A DNA stretch of 64,000 bases. It comes from Burkholderia lata. Lineage in GTDB: Bacteria; Pseudomonadota; Gammaproteobacteria; Burkholderiales; Burkholderiaceae. Positions 15,920-24,680 of this stretch are shown piece by piece. Location: assembly GCF_000012945.1 (NCBI RefSeq), contig NC_007511.1:372001-436000 (forward strand), read 5' to 3'. How positions within the stretch are numbered: the first letter of the stretch is position 1; the number at the start of each line of letters is the position of its first letter. The notes beneath the pieces are model-generated. The model made no database searches. It saw only the letters and a program-made list of their open reading frames with translations, and was not told the DNA's origin. Position numbers and translations under genes: made by a program.

Positions 15920-16663
15920 TCACTGTGCGTCATGGAAGATGATGCCGACCGTGTGGCGATGGCCACTCCGAATCCGGCTGACGCCGTGGCGCAGGTTGAC
16001 GCGATAGACGCCGCGCGTTCCTTGCACGGGCCTGCCGTGCACGGCGAAGATGACGGCGTCGCCTTGCGTCAGCGGCACCACTTCCGCACGCGACTGCATG
16101 CGTGGTCGCTGTTCCGTCAGCACGAATTCGCCGCCAGTGAAATCGCTGCCCGGTGCCGACAGCAGGATCGCAACCTGAAGCGGAAAGACATGTTCGCCAT
16201 ACAGGTCCTGATGGAGGCAGTTGTAGTCGTCGGCGCCGTATTGCAGGATCAGCGGCGTCGGTCGCGTCTGTCCTGCTGCGTGGCAGCGATCGAGGAAGGT
16301 CGCGTGGTCTGCCGGATAGCGGACGTCGATCCCGAGTGCCTTGTTCCAGCGATTCGCGATTGGCGAGAGATGCGGGTAGATCGTCGCACGCAGCTCGGCG
16401 ATGATCGCGGGGAGCGGGTACGCGAAATACTTGTATTCGCCGCGACCGAACCCGTGCCGCGCCATCACGACGCGCGAACGATAGAGCGCATCGCGCGGAT
16501 AGAGCGATGCGAGCGTCGCGCACTCGCTTGCCGAGATCAGGCCCGGCACGCGCGCGCATCCGTAGCGATCGAGATCGGCATCGACAGTCGTCCAGTCGAT
16601 CGCGTTGACGCGTTGCGCGATTTCCAGCGATTCGACGGCAGGTTGCAGGTCGGCAATGTTCAC
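15920..16663 (-). CDS. 2-oxoglutarate/Fe(II)-dependent oxygenase family protein
   Basis: A 247-residue protein ending with a double-stranded beta-helix oxygenase core. The iron-binding HxD is seen in NCLHQDLYGEHVF and the distal histidine and 2-oxoglutarate-binding arginine region in RSGHRHTVGIIFHDA. The start is the GTG at 16663, with GAGGT six bases upstream; a longer frame to an ATG at 16783 has no ribosome site. Substrate cannot be read from sequence; related proteins hydroxylate proteins or small molecules. The region upstream of its start holds an 18-copy octamer repeat. Convergent with the DHA2 gene; the 275-bp gap between them shows nothing recognisable. Confidence 0.75.
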   Translation of the reverse strand: MNIADLQPAVESLEIAQRVNAIDWTTVDADLDRYGCARVPGLISASECATLASLYPRDALYRSRVVMARHGFGRGEYKYFAYPLPAIIAELRATIYPHLSPIANRWNKALGIDVRYPADHATFLDRCHAAGQTRPTPLILQYGADDYNCLHQDLYGEHVFPLQVAILLSAPGSDFTGGEFVLTEQRPRMQSRAEVVPLTQGDAVIFAVHGRPVQGTRGVYRVNLRHGVSRIRSGHRHTVGIIFHDAQ

Positions 16664-16885
16664 GGGCGTACCTCGGTTCGTCAGCAATGTGGCGCCATTC
16701 AGCCGTGCGGAATGCGTCGGCCGCATTGTCCGCACGGTGGCGCCCACGGTAAATGTTGATGCGCCCAGTCTACGGATGTCCATGCGCCAGCGCGCTCCAG
16801 ATCTTGCGCTTCAATTCGGGAAAGAAAGAGGGTGAACGCCCACGACGGCATGGACGCACCGGATGCCTCGACGAGTCGAATTGGC

Positions 16886-17029
16886 GAAGCGAGGAAGCGA
16901 GGAAGCGAGGAAGCGAGGAAGCGAAGAAGCGAAGAAGCGAAGAAGCGAAGAAGCGAAGAAGCGAAGAAGCGAAGAAGCGAAGAAGCGAAGAAGCGAAGAA
17001 GCGAAGAAGCGAAGAAGCGAAGAAGCGAG
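16886..17029. repeat. Octanucleotide tandem repeat (GAAGCGAR), 18 copies
   Basis: Eighteen uninterrupted 8-bp units: four GAAGCGAG, then thirteen GAAGCGAA, then one GAAGCGAG. It lies in the 423-bp gap between the 3' end of the phosphate transporter gene and the start of the oxygenase gene, about 220 bp upstream of the latter. Because 8 is not a multiple of 3, every frame is open and gives Lys/Arg/Glu/Ser-rich readings, which are artefacts. Copy number is likely to vary between strains by slipped-strand mispairing. Confidence 0.97.
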
Positions 17030-17086
17030 GGTCGAATCTTCTGCAGCGGGCAGCCGGCTGTCGCCGGCCCCCCGCCGAATCACCGT

Positions 17087-18679
17087 TTATCCCACCGACC
17101 GGAACAGCCAATAGAGTCCGCCGGCAAGCACGATCGACGCCGGCAGCGTCAGCACCCACGCCAGCACGAGGCTGCGCACCGTGCCCCATTGCAAGCCCGA
17201 TCCGTTCGCCGCCATCGTGCCTGCGACGCCTGACGACAGCACGTGCGTCGTCGATACGGGCAATCCGTACACGTCGGCTGCGCCGATCGTGAGCATCGCG
17301 ACGAGTTCGGCCGACGCGCCCTGTCCGTACGTCAGATGCTGCTTGCCGATTTTCTCGCCGACGGTCACGACGATCCGCTTCCAGCCCACCATCGTGCCGA
17401 GGCCCAGTGCGATCGCGACCGCAACCTTCACCCAAGTCGGAATGAACTTGGTTGCGTGGTCGAGCTGCTTGCGATAGTTGTCGATCGCGAGCTTGTCGTC
17501 GGCGGCGAACGCGGGCTGACCGGACTTCTCGATCAGGCGGATTGCTTCGGATACCAGATACATCGTGTTGCGCACGTTGTCGACGTCACGCTGCGGCACG
17601 GCCGCCATCGAGCCCGATGCACCGACCGCGGTCGCGAGCGACGTGGACAACTGCTGCACGGCGGGGATCACGGCCGGCGTCAGTTCGCGATGCTGGACGT
17701 AAAGCTCGACGTCAGCGCGCGGGTTCGCGGACGGTGCGACGCCGTTCGTGTACTTCCCGAACGTCGCGGCTGCCTGGTTCGCGACCGCTACGAAGGTCTG
17801 CGTCTCGGCCGGCGTGACGGCCTTGTTCAGCGCGTAGGCGGCCGGCACCGTGCCGATCAGGATCAGCATGATGAGGCCCATCCCTTTCTGCCCGTCGTTC
17901 GAGCCGTGCGCGAACGACACGCCGGTGCAGGTCAGGATCAGCAGGCAGCGAATCCAGAACGGCGGCGGCTGATCCTTCGGCGGCTCCTTGTACAGCTCCG
18001 GAATCTTCACGAGGGTTTTCAGCACGAGCAGCAGCAGCGCCGCGCACAGGAAGCCGACGATCGGCGAGAACAGCAGCGACTTGCCGACACCGAGCGCCTG
18101 GCCCCAGTCGACACCGCTCGTGCCGGACGGCCCGTGCATCAGCTGGTTCATCAGCCCGACGCCGATGATCGACCCGATCAGCGTATGCGAGCTCGACGAC
18201 GGCAACCCGAAATACCAGGTCGCGAGGTTCCACACGATCGCGGCGATCAGCAGCGCGAACACCATCGAGAAGCCCGCACCGCTGCCCACCTGCAGGATCA
18301 GCTCGACCGGCAGAAGCTGCAGGATGCCGAACGCGACAGCACCGCTCGAGATCATCACGCCGAGGAAGTTCCACAGGCCGGACCAGATCACCGCGACGTT
18401 CGGCGTCAGCGAGTGCGTATAGATCACGGTGGCCACCGCGTTCGCGGTGTCGTGGAAACCGTTGACGAACTCGAAGCCGAGCGCGATCAGCAGCGCGGCG
18501 CCGAGCATCAGGTACGGGAACAGCGATCCTTCGCGCATCGGCGACAGATCGTCGATCAGGTGCGTGGCGATATAGATTGCACCGATCGCGAGCACCAGCA
18601 GGAAGACGGCATAGCCGAGCTGCCTGGTGCGCTCGACGGAACCCGAATTGTTCGGGGTAGACGAAGCAGGTTGATTCAT
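17087..18679 (-). CDS. pit: Low-affinity inorganic phosphate transporter, Pit family
   Basis: A 530-residue integral membrane protein of the PiT family. Both family repeats are present: GFEFVNGFHDTANAVATVIYT in the N-terminal half (core GFHDTANAVA) and FAHGSNDGQKGMG in the second. Conserved PSSSSHTLIGSIIG and LPVSTTHVLSSGV segments follow each. A soluble loop rich in Ala separates the two membrane halves. It imports metal-phosphate with protons. No pho-regulatory gene or PhoU-like partner is next to it. The ATG at 18679 opens a short polar N-terminus before the first membrane span. Confidence 0.92.
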   Translation of the reverse strand: MNQPASSTPNNSGSVERTRQLGYAVFLLVLAIGAIYIATHLIDDLSPMREGSLFPYLMLGAALLIALGFEFVNGFHDTANAVATVIYTHSLTPNVAVIWSGLWNFLGVMISSGAVAFGILQLLPVELILQVGSGAGFSMVFALLIAAIVWNLATWYFGLPSSSSHTLIGSIIGVGLMNQLMHGPSGTSGVDWGQALGVGKSLLFSPIVGFLCAALLLLVLKTLVKIPELYKEPPKDQPPPFWIRCLLILTCTGVSFAHGSNDGQKGMGLIMLILIGTVPAAYALNKAVTPAETQTFVAVANQAAATFGKYTNGVAPSANPRADVELYVQHRELTPAVIPAVQQLSTSLATAVGASGSMAAVPQRDVDNVRNTMYLVSEAIRLIEKSGQPAFAADDKLAIDNYRKQLDHATKFIPTWVKVAVAIALGLGTMVGWKRIVVTVGEKIGKQHLTYGQGASAELVAMLTIGAADVYGLPVSTTHVLSSGVAGTMAANGSGLQWGTVRSLVLAWVLTLPASIVLAGGLYWLFRSVG

Positions 18680-18854
18680 GACGGTATCTCGTAAGGGAAC
18701 CGCGACCGATCCTAGCTTCGGCTAGCAGTCAGTTTGATGACAGCAGGGACAACGAACGGAGTGTCTTACAGCGACGTAAGGTGAGCGTCGCGATTACGAT
18801 GCGACGCATCGGCTTGCGTCGTGGTCCACAAAGTGAACGCAACACGGCGGGAGG

Positions 18855-19442
18855 CTATGTGGCAGTGTCGCGCCGATCGTCGTCGGCGATCAACATCCAT
18901 CCGTGCGGCGACGCAGCGAATGTCGTGCACGACAGCGGTGCGACGTCGATGCGGGTTGCCGCGCCGGGATCCATCCGCAGCGCATGCGCGACGGCCGCGC
19001 GAACGATCGGCGCATGCGTGATGGCGACGATGTCGCGGCCGTGTTGCAGCGCGTTCAACCATGTGCCGGCACGGCGCATCGCTGCGTCGAACGATTCGCC
19101 GCCGTGCGGCGACGCGGACGGATCGCCGATCCACGCGCTCAATTCGTCAGGCATGTCGCGCGCGAGGTCGTGCAGCCGCTTGCCACGCCAGTTCCGGTAA
19201 TCGATGTCGCGCAGTGCGTCATCGACGTCGGCGTGCAGGCCGAGCGCATCGGCGGTCTGCACCGCACAGCGGGCCGGGCTGCACAACACGAGCGCGCCGG
19301 TCACGCCTGTCCACCGGTCGCGCAGTGCCAAGGCTTCGGCGAGCCCGTGCGCGTCGAGCGGATCGTCGTCGGGAAACGTGCCGGTACGCATCGCGCGGGT
19401 CGATGCGTGTGCGATCAGGCGCAGCGAGGCATGCATGTTCAT
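18855..19442 (-). CDS. Histidine phosphatase superfamily protein with altered RHG motif
   Basis: A 195-residue protein with the phosphoglycerate-mutase/CobC fold. It has a beta-strand and first motif LRLIAHASTR at residues 7-16, then GESFDAAMRRAGTW, then ITHAPIVRAAVAHAL containing the second histidine. The first motif normally reads RHG. Here it is Ala11-His12-Ala13, so the phosphate-binding arginine is missing although both catalytic histidines remain. It is divergent from the B12-riboswitch cbtBA unit, which suggests a cobalamin-related role such as that of alpha-ribazole phosphatase, but this is inference and activity is doubtful. Confidence 0.7.
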   Translation of the reverse strand: MNMHASLRLIAHASTRAMRTGTFPDDDPLDAHGLAEALALRDRWTGVTGALVLCSPARCAVQTADALGLHADVDDALRDIDYRNWRGKRLHDLARDMPDELSAWIGDPSASPHGGESFDAAMRRAGTWLNALQHGRDIVAITHAPIVRAAVAHALRMDPGAATRIDVAPLSCTTFAASPHGWMLIADDDRRDTAT

Positions 19443-19511
19443 GTCGTGTTTCGGATGACCCGGGACGGGTGCGTTCGTTCACCTGTCGCCGCTTCAATAC
19501 GCGAACGTTCG

Positions 19512-19625
19512 CGCGTACAATTCGCCCGATACGAAACGCGGAAGCCGGTTCAATTCCGGCGCGGTCGCGCCACTGTAACCGGTGATCCATGATCCCGGAA
19601 GCCAGACCTGCCTTCGTACCCATCC
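19512..19625 (+). promoter_or_regulatory. Cobalamin (B12) riboswitch
   Basis: The leader of cbtB contains the conserved core in order: GGAAGCCGGTTCAATTCCGG, the B12 box GCGCCACTGTAA near 19567-19578, and GGAAGCCAGACCTGC near 19597-19611. This is the class that binds adenosyl- or methylcobalamin and shuts off expression of the downstream genes. Boundaries are approximate. It acts on the + strand only, so it controls cbtBA and not the divergent phosphatase gene. Confidence 0.92.
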
Positions 19626-19662
19626 AACATTTGTCGGGGCGCGATTCCCCTGAGGTGCATCC

Positions 19663-19872
19663 ATGAGCGAAGCAGTGCTGAAGCCGGCGGTCGTGCCGGC
19701 GCCCATCCCCGTCCGTGAATTGTTGCCGTGGGCCGTGTTCGTCGGCCTGATCCTGTTGCTCGCGATTTACTTCGTCGGCGCGGAACAGGGTGCGACGTCG
19801 CTCGTGCCGGGCATGTACGTCCACGAATTCGTCCACGACGGTCGCCATCTGCTCGGCTTCCCCTGCCACTGA
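19663..19872 (+). CDS. cbtB: Cobalt transporter small subunit CbtB
   Basis: A 69-residue protein with one membrane span (LLPWAVFVGLILLLAIYFVGA, centred near residue 32) and a short His-containing tail, MYVHEFVHDGRHLLGFPCH. This matches the single-span, His-tailed CbtB family predicted to take up cobalt with CbtA. The ATG at 19663 has GAGG nine bases upstream and follows the riboswitch. Repression by B12 fits a role in supplying cobalt for cobalamin synthesis. Confidence 0.9.
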   Translation: MSEAVLKPAVVPAPIPVRELLPWAVFVGLILLLAIYFVGAEQGATSLVPGMYVHEFVHDGRHLLGFPCH

Positions 19873-19885
19873 CGCGGAGTTCATG

Positions 19886-20608
19886 ATGGTCGGAAAGCTG
19901 CTCATGCGCGGGATGCTCGCAGGCATCGCCGCAGGCCTTCTCACGTTCGGTTTCGCGAAAGTCGTCGGCGAACCGCAAGTCGATCAGGCAATCTCCTTTG
20001 AAGAAAAACTCGATGCCGCCAAGGGCGACGCGCCGGAACCCGAGCTAGTGAGCCGCCACACGCAGGCCGGCCTCGGTCTGCTGACGGGCGTCGTGACCTA
20101 CGGCGCGGCATTCGGCGGACTGTTCTCGCTGGTCTTTGCGTACGCGTATGGCCGAGGCAGCCGCCTCCCGGCACGGCCGCTGGCCGCGTGGCTCGCGCTG
20201 GCTGCGTTCATCGCCCTCGTGATCGTGCCGAACATCAAGTACCCGGCCAATCCGCCGTCGGTCGGCGACCCGGACACGATCGGCTATCGCACGGGCCTGT
20301 TCTTCCTGATGATTGCGATCTCGATCGCGACGATGGTGTTCTCGGTCAACGTGCGCCGCCACCTGCTGGCAAAGCTCGGCCAATGGAACGCGTCGATTGT
20401 CGCGGGGCTCGTGTTCGTCGCGATCATCGCGGCCGTGCAGCTCGGGCTGCCGTCGATCAACGAAGTGCCGGCAGCGTTCCCGGCCGCCGTGCTGTGGAAG
20501 TTCCGCGTCGCGGCGATCGGCATGCAGGTGATCACGTGGACGACGATCGGCCTGCTGTTCGGCGCATGGGTCGAACGCACCGAACGCGTCGGCATGCGCG
20601 CCGCCTGA
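19886..20608 (+). CDS. cbtA: Cobalt transporter subunit CbtA
   Basis: A 240-residue membrane protein with about five hydrophobic segments, matching CbtA. It begins 13 bp after cbtB. Of the tandem ATGs at 19883 and 19886, the second sits six bases from GGAG and is preferred. Histidines such as that in SRHTQAGLG may contact metal. It is predicted to form the cobalt channel with CbtB under the same riboswitch. Its stop is only 22 bp from the metR stop on the other strand. Confidence 0.88.
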   Translation: MVGKLLMRGMLAGIAAGLLTFGFAKVVGEPQVDQAISFEEKLDAAKGDAPEPELVSRHTQAGLGLLTGVVTYGAAFGGLFSLVFAYAYGRGSRLPARPLAAWLALAAFIALVIVPNIKYPANPPSVGDPDTIGYRTGLFFLMIAISIATMVFSVNVRRHLLAKLGQWNASIVAGLVFVAIIAAVQLGLPSINEVPAAFPAAVLWKFRVAAIGMQVITWTTIGLLFGAWVERTERVGMRAA

Positions 20609-20630
20609 CGCGCATCGCAACGGGGCGCGT

Positions 20631-21539
20631 CTAGCGCAGCATGCGCGGCGCGCTCCACGTCGATTCGCGCGCCAGCGCGACGAACGCGGCCAGATAGTCG
20701 ATCGACGCATCCGCTTCGCGGATGCCGAGGAAGATCTGCTTCGCAATTCCCTTCTTGCCGAGCTTGACCGGCACGACCGGCATCCGGTCGGCGTATTCGT
20801 CGGCCAGCCATCTCGGCAGCGCGGCCACGCCGCGCCCGCTCGCGACCATCTGCAGCATGATGTCGGTCGTCTCGATCGACTTGTGCCGCTTCGGCACGAT
20901 GCCGGCCGGCGTCAGGAACTGGTTGTAGATGTCGAGCCGGTCGGTTTCGACCGGGTAAGTGATCAGGATCTCGTCGGTCAGCTGTTCGGGCGTCACGTAG
21001 TCGGCGTTCGCGAACCGGTGTGAATCGGCGACCACCAGCACCTGCTCGTAGTCGAACACAGGGTCGAAGCGCAGGCCCGGCTTGTTCAGCGGATCGGGCG
21101 TCACGAGCACGTCGATGTCATAGCCGAACAGCGCGCCGATGCCGCCAAACTGGAAGCGCTGCTTCACGTCCACGTCGACGTCGGGCCAGCGCGACAGGTA
21201 AGGCGACACGACCTTCAGCAGCCACTGGTAGCACGGGTGGCACTCCATCCCGATGCGCAGCGTGCCGCGCTCGCCTTTCGCGTACTGCTTCATCCGCTCC
21301 TCGGCGAGCTCGAACTGCGGCAGCAGCCGGTTCGCCAGCTTCAGCAGATACTGCCCGCCCTGCGTGAGCCGCAGGCCGCGACCCTCGCGATCCCAGATCG
21401 GCGTGCCGAGCTGCTGCTCGATTTTCCGGACGGTATGGCTGAGCGCCGATTGCGTGAGATGCAGCGTATTGGCGGCCGCGGTCAGCGAGCCCTGGCGCTC
21501 GACCTCACGAATGACGACGAGATGGAATCGTTCCAGCAT
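20631..21539 (-). CDS. metR: LysR-type activator of methionine biosynthesis, MetR
   Basis: A 302-residue LysR-type regulator. The N-terminal helix-turn-helix reads GSLTAAANTLHLTQSALSHT and the effector-binding half contains RIGMECHPCYQWL, a hallmark of MetR, which senses homocysteine. It is divergent from metE across 127 bp that hold a palindrome. The ATG at 21539 begins MLERFHLVVIREVE, the usual MetR N-terminus; the longer frame to 21599 is discarded because its extra 20 residues run into that operator. Confidence 0.92.
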   Translation of the reverse strand: MLERFHLVVIREVERQGSLTAAANTLHLTQSALSHTVRKIEQQLGTPIWDREGRGLRLTQGGQYLLKLANRLLPQFELAEERMKQYAKGERGTLRIGMECHPCYQWLLKVVSPYLSRWPDVDVDVKQRFQFGGIGALFGYDIDVLVTPDPLNKPGLRFDPVFDYEQVLVVADSHRFANADYVTPEQLTDEILITYPVETDRLDIYNQFLTPAGIVPKRHKSIETTDIMLQMVASGRGVAALPRWLADEYADRMPVVPVKLGKKGIAKQIFLGIREADASIDYLAAFVALARESTWSAPRMLR

Positions 21540-21585
21540 GGATTTCGCTCGCGCAACGAATGCATGAATAACTTTAATGGATGAA

Positions 21586-21608
21586 TGAAATAATGCCATT
21601 TTATTTCA
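21586..21608. promoter_or_regulatory. Probable MetR operator between metR and metE
   Basis: A perfect inverted repeat TGAAATAA-N7-TTATTTCA lies in the AT-rich metR/metE gap. It is preceded by TGAA repeats and followed by TTCA-N5-TGAA. The MetR consensus is TGAA-N5-TTCA, so several half-sites are present, consistent with autorepression of metR and activation of metE. Confidence 0.6.
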
Positions 21609-21666
21609 TGATTTGAAATCCCTATGATGATTGCCGGACCTTCAATTTCTCTTCTGGACGGCGCTC

Positions 21667-23961
21667 ATGGTCACGACACACAACCTCGGTTTTCCGCGCA
21701 TTGGCGCCAAGCGCGAACTCAAGTTCGGTCTTGAACGCTACTGGAAGGGCGAATCGTCGCGCGGCGCGCTGAAGGCGCTCGGCGCCGAGCTGCGCCAGCG
21801 TCACTGGAACGACCAGCGCGACCTCGACCTGGCCCCGGTCGGCGACTTCGCGTTCTACGATCAGGTGCTCGACATGAGCTTCACGCTCGGCAACCTGCCG
21901 AAGCGCGTGCAGGGCTTCCACGGCGACGCGCTCGACAACTATTTCCGCGTCGCGCGCGGTCGTTCGGCACAGTCGGCGGAAGAGCACGCCGCGTGCTGCG
22001 GCGGAGTGTCGGCCGGCGAAATGACGAAGTGGTTCGATACGAACTACCACTACATCGTGCCGGAGTTCCACGCGGACACGAACTTCTCGCTTGACCCGTC
22101 GCGCCTGCTGCAGCAACTGGCGGAAGCGCAGGCGCAGGGCGTGGCCGCGAAGCCGGTGATCGTCGGCCCGGTCACGTACCTGTGGCTCGGCAAGGCGAAG
22201 GACGATTCGGACCGCCTCGCGTTGCTGCCGAAGCTGCTGCCGGTGTACGGCGCGCTGCTCGATACGCTGACCGCGCAGGGCGTCGAATGGGTGCAGATCG
22301 ACGAACCGATTCTCGTCACCGAACTCGACGCGGCATGGCAGCAAGCCTTCAGGACCGCGTACGCTGCGCTCGAAACGCGTCGGATCAAGGTGCTGCTCGC
22401 GACGTACTTCGGCCAGTTGCAGGGCAACCTGGCGCTCGCGACCTCGTTGCCGGTCGACGGCCTGCATGTCGATGCGATCAACGCACGCGACGAAGTCGAC
22501 GCGCTGGCGCGTGAACTGCCGGCCGAGCGCGTGCTGTCGGTGGGCGCGATCAACGGCCGCAACATCTGGAAGACGGACCTGAACGCGACGCTCGACTGGC
22601 TCGAGCCGCTCGCGAAGCGACTGGGTGATCGCCTGTGGCTCGCACCGTCGTGCTCGCTGCTGCACGTACCGGTCGATCTCGCGAGCGAGGAAAAGCTCGA
22701 TGCGGAAATCCGCTCGTGGCTCGCGTTCGCGCTGCAGAAGCTCGACGAACTGAAGGTGCTCGCGACCGCACTGAACGAAGGCCGCGACAAGGTGGCCGAT
22801 GCGCTGGCCGCGAACGCCGCCGCGATCCATTCGCGTCGCCACTCGCCGCGCGTGAACAACCCGGCGGTGAAGGCTGCAATCGCCCGGATCGACGCGCAGC
22901 TCGGCAACCGCGTGAGCCCCTATACGCAGCGCGCGCCGAAGCAGTCGGCACGCCTGAACCTGCCGGCGTTCCCGACGACGACGATCGGCTCGTTCCCGCA
23001 GACCGGCGAAATCCGCCAGGCTCGCAGCCAGTTCAAGGCCGGCACGCTGGATGAAGCCGGTTACCGGAAGGCGATGCAGGCCGAGATCGAACGCAGCGTC
23101 CGCGAACAGGAGTCGCTCGAACTCGACGTGCTCGTGCACGGCGAAGCCGAGCGCAACGACATGGTCGAATACTTCGGCGAGCAACTCGACGGCTACGCGT
23201 TCAGCCAGTTCGGCTGGGTGCAGTCGTACGGTTCGCGCTGCGTGAAGCCGCCGATCCTGTTCGGCGACATCAGCCGCCCGAAGGCGATGACGGTCGAGTG
23301 GATCACGTATGCGCAGTCGCTGACGAACAAGCCGATGAAGGGCATGCTGACCGGCCCCGTGACGATCCTGAACTGGTCGTTCGTGCGCGACGACCAGCCG
23401 CGCTCGGTGTCGTGCTACCAGCTTGCGCTGGCGATCCGCGAGGAAGTGCTCGACCTCGAGAAGGCCGGCGTGCGCGTGATCCAGATCGACGAGGCTGCGC
23501 TGCGCGAAGGGCTGCCGCTGCGCCGCGCGCAGTGGGGCGAGTACCTGAAGTGGGCGGTCGAATCGTTCCGCATCACCGCGAACGGCGTGCAGGACGATAC
23601 GCAGATCCACACGCACATGTGCTATTCGGAGTTCAACGACATCATCGCGTCGATCGCCGACATGGATGCGGACGTCATCACGATCGAGACGTCGCGCTCG
23701 GACATGGAGCTGCTCGACGCGTTCGACAACTTCAAGTATCCGAACGAAATCGGGCCGGGCGTGTACGACATTCACTCGCCGAACATCCCGACGCAGGAAC
23801 ACATCGTCGGCCTGATGAAGAAGGCGGCCGAGCGGATTCCGGCGGAACGCCTGTGGGTGAACCCGGACTGCGGCCTGAAGACGCGCCAGTGGGCGGAAGT
23901 GATTCCGGCGCTGACGAACATGGTCGCCGCCGCGAAGACGCTGCGCAACCAGGTGCAATGA
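21667..23961 (+). CDS. metE: Cobalamin-independent methionine synthase
   Basis: A 764-residue MetE, the normal full length. It starts [19 protein letters not shown]. Near residue 438 it has [10 protein letters not shown], and the C-terminal half carries the zinc and substrate residues in [11 protein letters not shown], the conserved glutamate in [12 protein letters not shown] and the last cysteine in [10 protein letters not shown]. It transfers a methyl group from 5-methyltetrahydropteroyl-glutamate to homocysteine without B12. No B12 riboswitch precedes it; control is by MetR. The strain can therefore make methionine when cobalamin is short. Confidence 0.97.
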   Translation: MVTTHNLGFPRIGAKRELKFGLERYWKGESSRGALKALGAELRQRHWNDQRDLDLAPVGDFAFYDQVLDMSFTLGNLPKRVQGFHGDALDNYFRVARGRSAQSAEEHAACCGGVSAGEMTKWFDTNYHYIVPEFHADTNFSLDPSRLLQQLAEAQAQGVAAKPVIVGPVTYLWLGKAKDDSDRLALLPKLLPVYGALLDTLTAQGVEWVQIDEPILVTELDAAWQQAFRTAYAALETRRIKVLLATYFGQLQGNLALATSLPVDGLHVDAINARDEVDALARELPAERVLSVGAINGRNIWKTDLNATLDWLEPLAKRLGDRLWLAPSCSLLHVPVDLASEEKLDAEIRSWLAFALQKLDELKVLATALNEGRDKVADALAANAAAIHSRRHSPRVNNPAVKAAIARIDAQLGNRVSPYTQRAPKQSARLNLPAFPTTTIGSFPQTGEIRQARSQFKAGTLDEAGYRKAMQAEIERSVREQESLELDVLVHGEAERNDMVEYFGEQLDGYAFSQFGWVQSYGSRCVKPPILFGDISRPKAMTVEWITYAQSLTNKPMKGMLTGPVTILNWSFVRDDQPRSVSCYQLALAIREEVLDLEKAGVRVIQIDEAALREGLPLRRAQWGEYLKWAVESFRITANGVQDDTQIHTHMCYSEFNDIIASIADMDADVITIETSRSDMELLDAFDNFKYPNEIGPGVYDIHSPNIPTQEHIVGLMKKAAERIPAERLWVNPDCGLKTRQWAEVIPALTNMVAAAKTLRNQVQ

Positions 23962-24029
23962 CGCGCGAACGCTGTGTGCCAGCCGTCGAGATCGACGATC
24001 CGGCGGCGGGTGGGGCACCGGTCGAGGCC

Positions 24030-24050
24030 GTCCCGGGCAGGCCCCGGGAC
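24030..24050 (+). terminator. GC-rich hairpin after metE
   Basis: A perfect stem GTCCCGGG/CCCGGGAC with a 5-base loop lies about 70 bp after the metE stop and before the ribosome site of the next small gene. It lacks a T run, so it may only attenuate transcription. Confidence 0.45.
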
Positions 24051-24092
24051 GCATCATTTCTACGGTTAGATCAGGAGCGGGAGGTGTACCAG

Positions 24093-24392
24093 GTGAGTCA
24101 TGCAGCGAACGAGGCAATCGGGCGGCTGATGCGGGCGCTCGAAGACGATAGCGACGATTGCTGGGCGATGTACGAGGAGATCGGTCGCGCGGTCGTGACC
24201 CGGCTGCTGCGTCGCGACCGCGACGCATTGCGTGCGATCGCCGGTGCGTGGATTTCAAGCGACGACGCACAGGCTGCGCTGGTCGACACCGACCGCGGCT
24301 CCCCGGATTTCGATACGGCGAAAAGACGCGCCGAGCATGCGGACAGTGCGATGCGTGACGTCCTTCGGAATACGCTCTTCGGCGCGGAGTGA
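24093..24392 (+). CDS. Small protein of unknown function
   Basis: A 99-residue acidic, helix-rich protein beginning [19 protein letters not shown]. The GTG at 24093 has GGGAGG about eight bases upstream. The same frame is open back to an ATG at 23958 that overlaps the metE stop, but the extra 45 residues span the hairpin at 24030-24050 and are Pro/Gly-rich, so the shorter form is preferred. I do not recognise a domain. It follows metE on the same strand and may be cotranscribed. Confidence 0.6.
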   Translation: MSHAANEAIGRLMRALEDDSDDCWAMYEEIGRAVVTRLLRRDRDALRAIAGAWISSDDAQAALVDTDRGSPDFDTAKRRAEHADSAMRDVLRNTLFGAE

Positions 24393-24552
24393 ACACGACG
24401 ACCCCGAGGAACGTACACGGCTTCCCGGCGGCCAGCGCAAGGGATTGCTGCGTTCGTGCCGCGCGTCATGCTCGGGCGAAGAAGTGATGGACGCGATGCT
24501 CGCATCGGGCATCGACTACACGCGCTTCTTCTACGACCCGAACATTCATCTG
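24391..24552 (+). pseudogene. Remnant of epoxyqueuosine reductase QueH (DUF208)
   Basis: This frame reads [19 protein letters not shown] then [24 protein letters not shown]. It matches the QueH N-terminus as I recall it (LPGG..KVLLHSCCAPCSGEVM..., FFYNPNIHP). The Cys-Cys-x-x-Cys motif has degraded to Cys-Arg-Ala-Ser-Cys. After FFYDPNIH the similarity stops abruptly; the expected several-hundred-base C-terminal part is absent and a terminator follows. There is no start codon with a ribosome site. It looks like a truncated relic, with the functional copy presumably elsewhere. Confidence 0.7.
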
Positions 24553-24606
24553 CACTGCGAGGCATCGACGATGACGGTGTGTGCGAGGCGGCCGGAACAT
24601 GGAAAG

Positions 24607-24638
24607 AAAAAAGGGCGACCCGGGTCGCCCTTTTTTTT
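24607..24638. terminator. Bidirectional terminator between the metE unit and the MHS transporter
   Basis: GGGCGACCCGGGTCGCCC flanked by a run of A residues on the left and eight T residues on the right. It can end transcription from both sides and sits between convergent units. Confidence 0.9.
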
Positions 24639-24680
24639 CGTGCGAGATGCGGGCAGGCGAAGCCGCCTGACCGGTACGCG

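Noticed and set aside
16886..17029. Possible CRISPR array
   Set aside because: The 8-bp units are directly adjacent with no spacers, so it is a simple tandem repeat.
16753..17435. Open frames rich in Lys/Arg/Glu/Ser repeats around the octamer tract
   Set aside because: All frames of an 8-bp repeat without stops read through and give the same repetitive peptide. There is no ribosome site and they overlap the pit gene.
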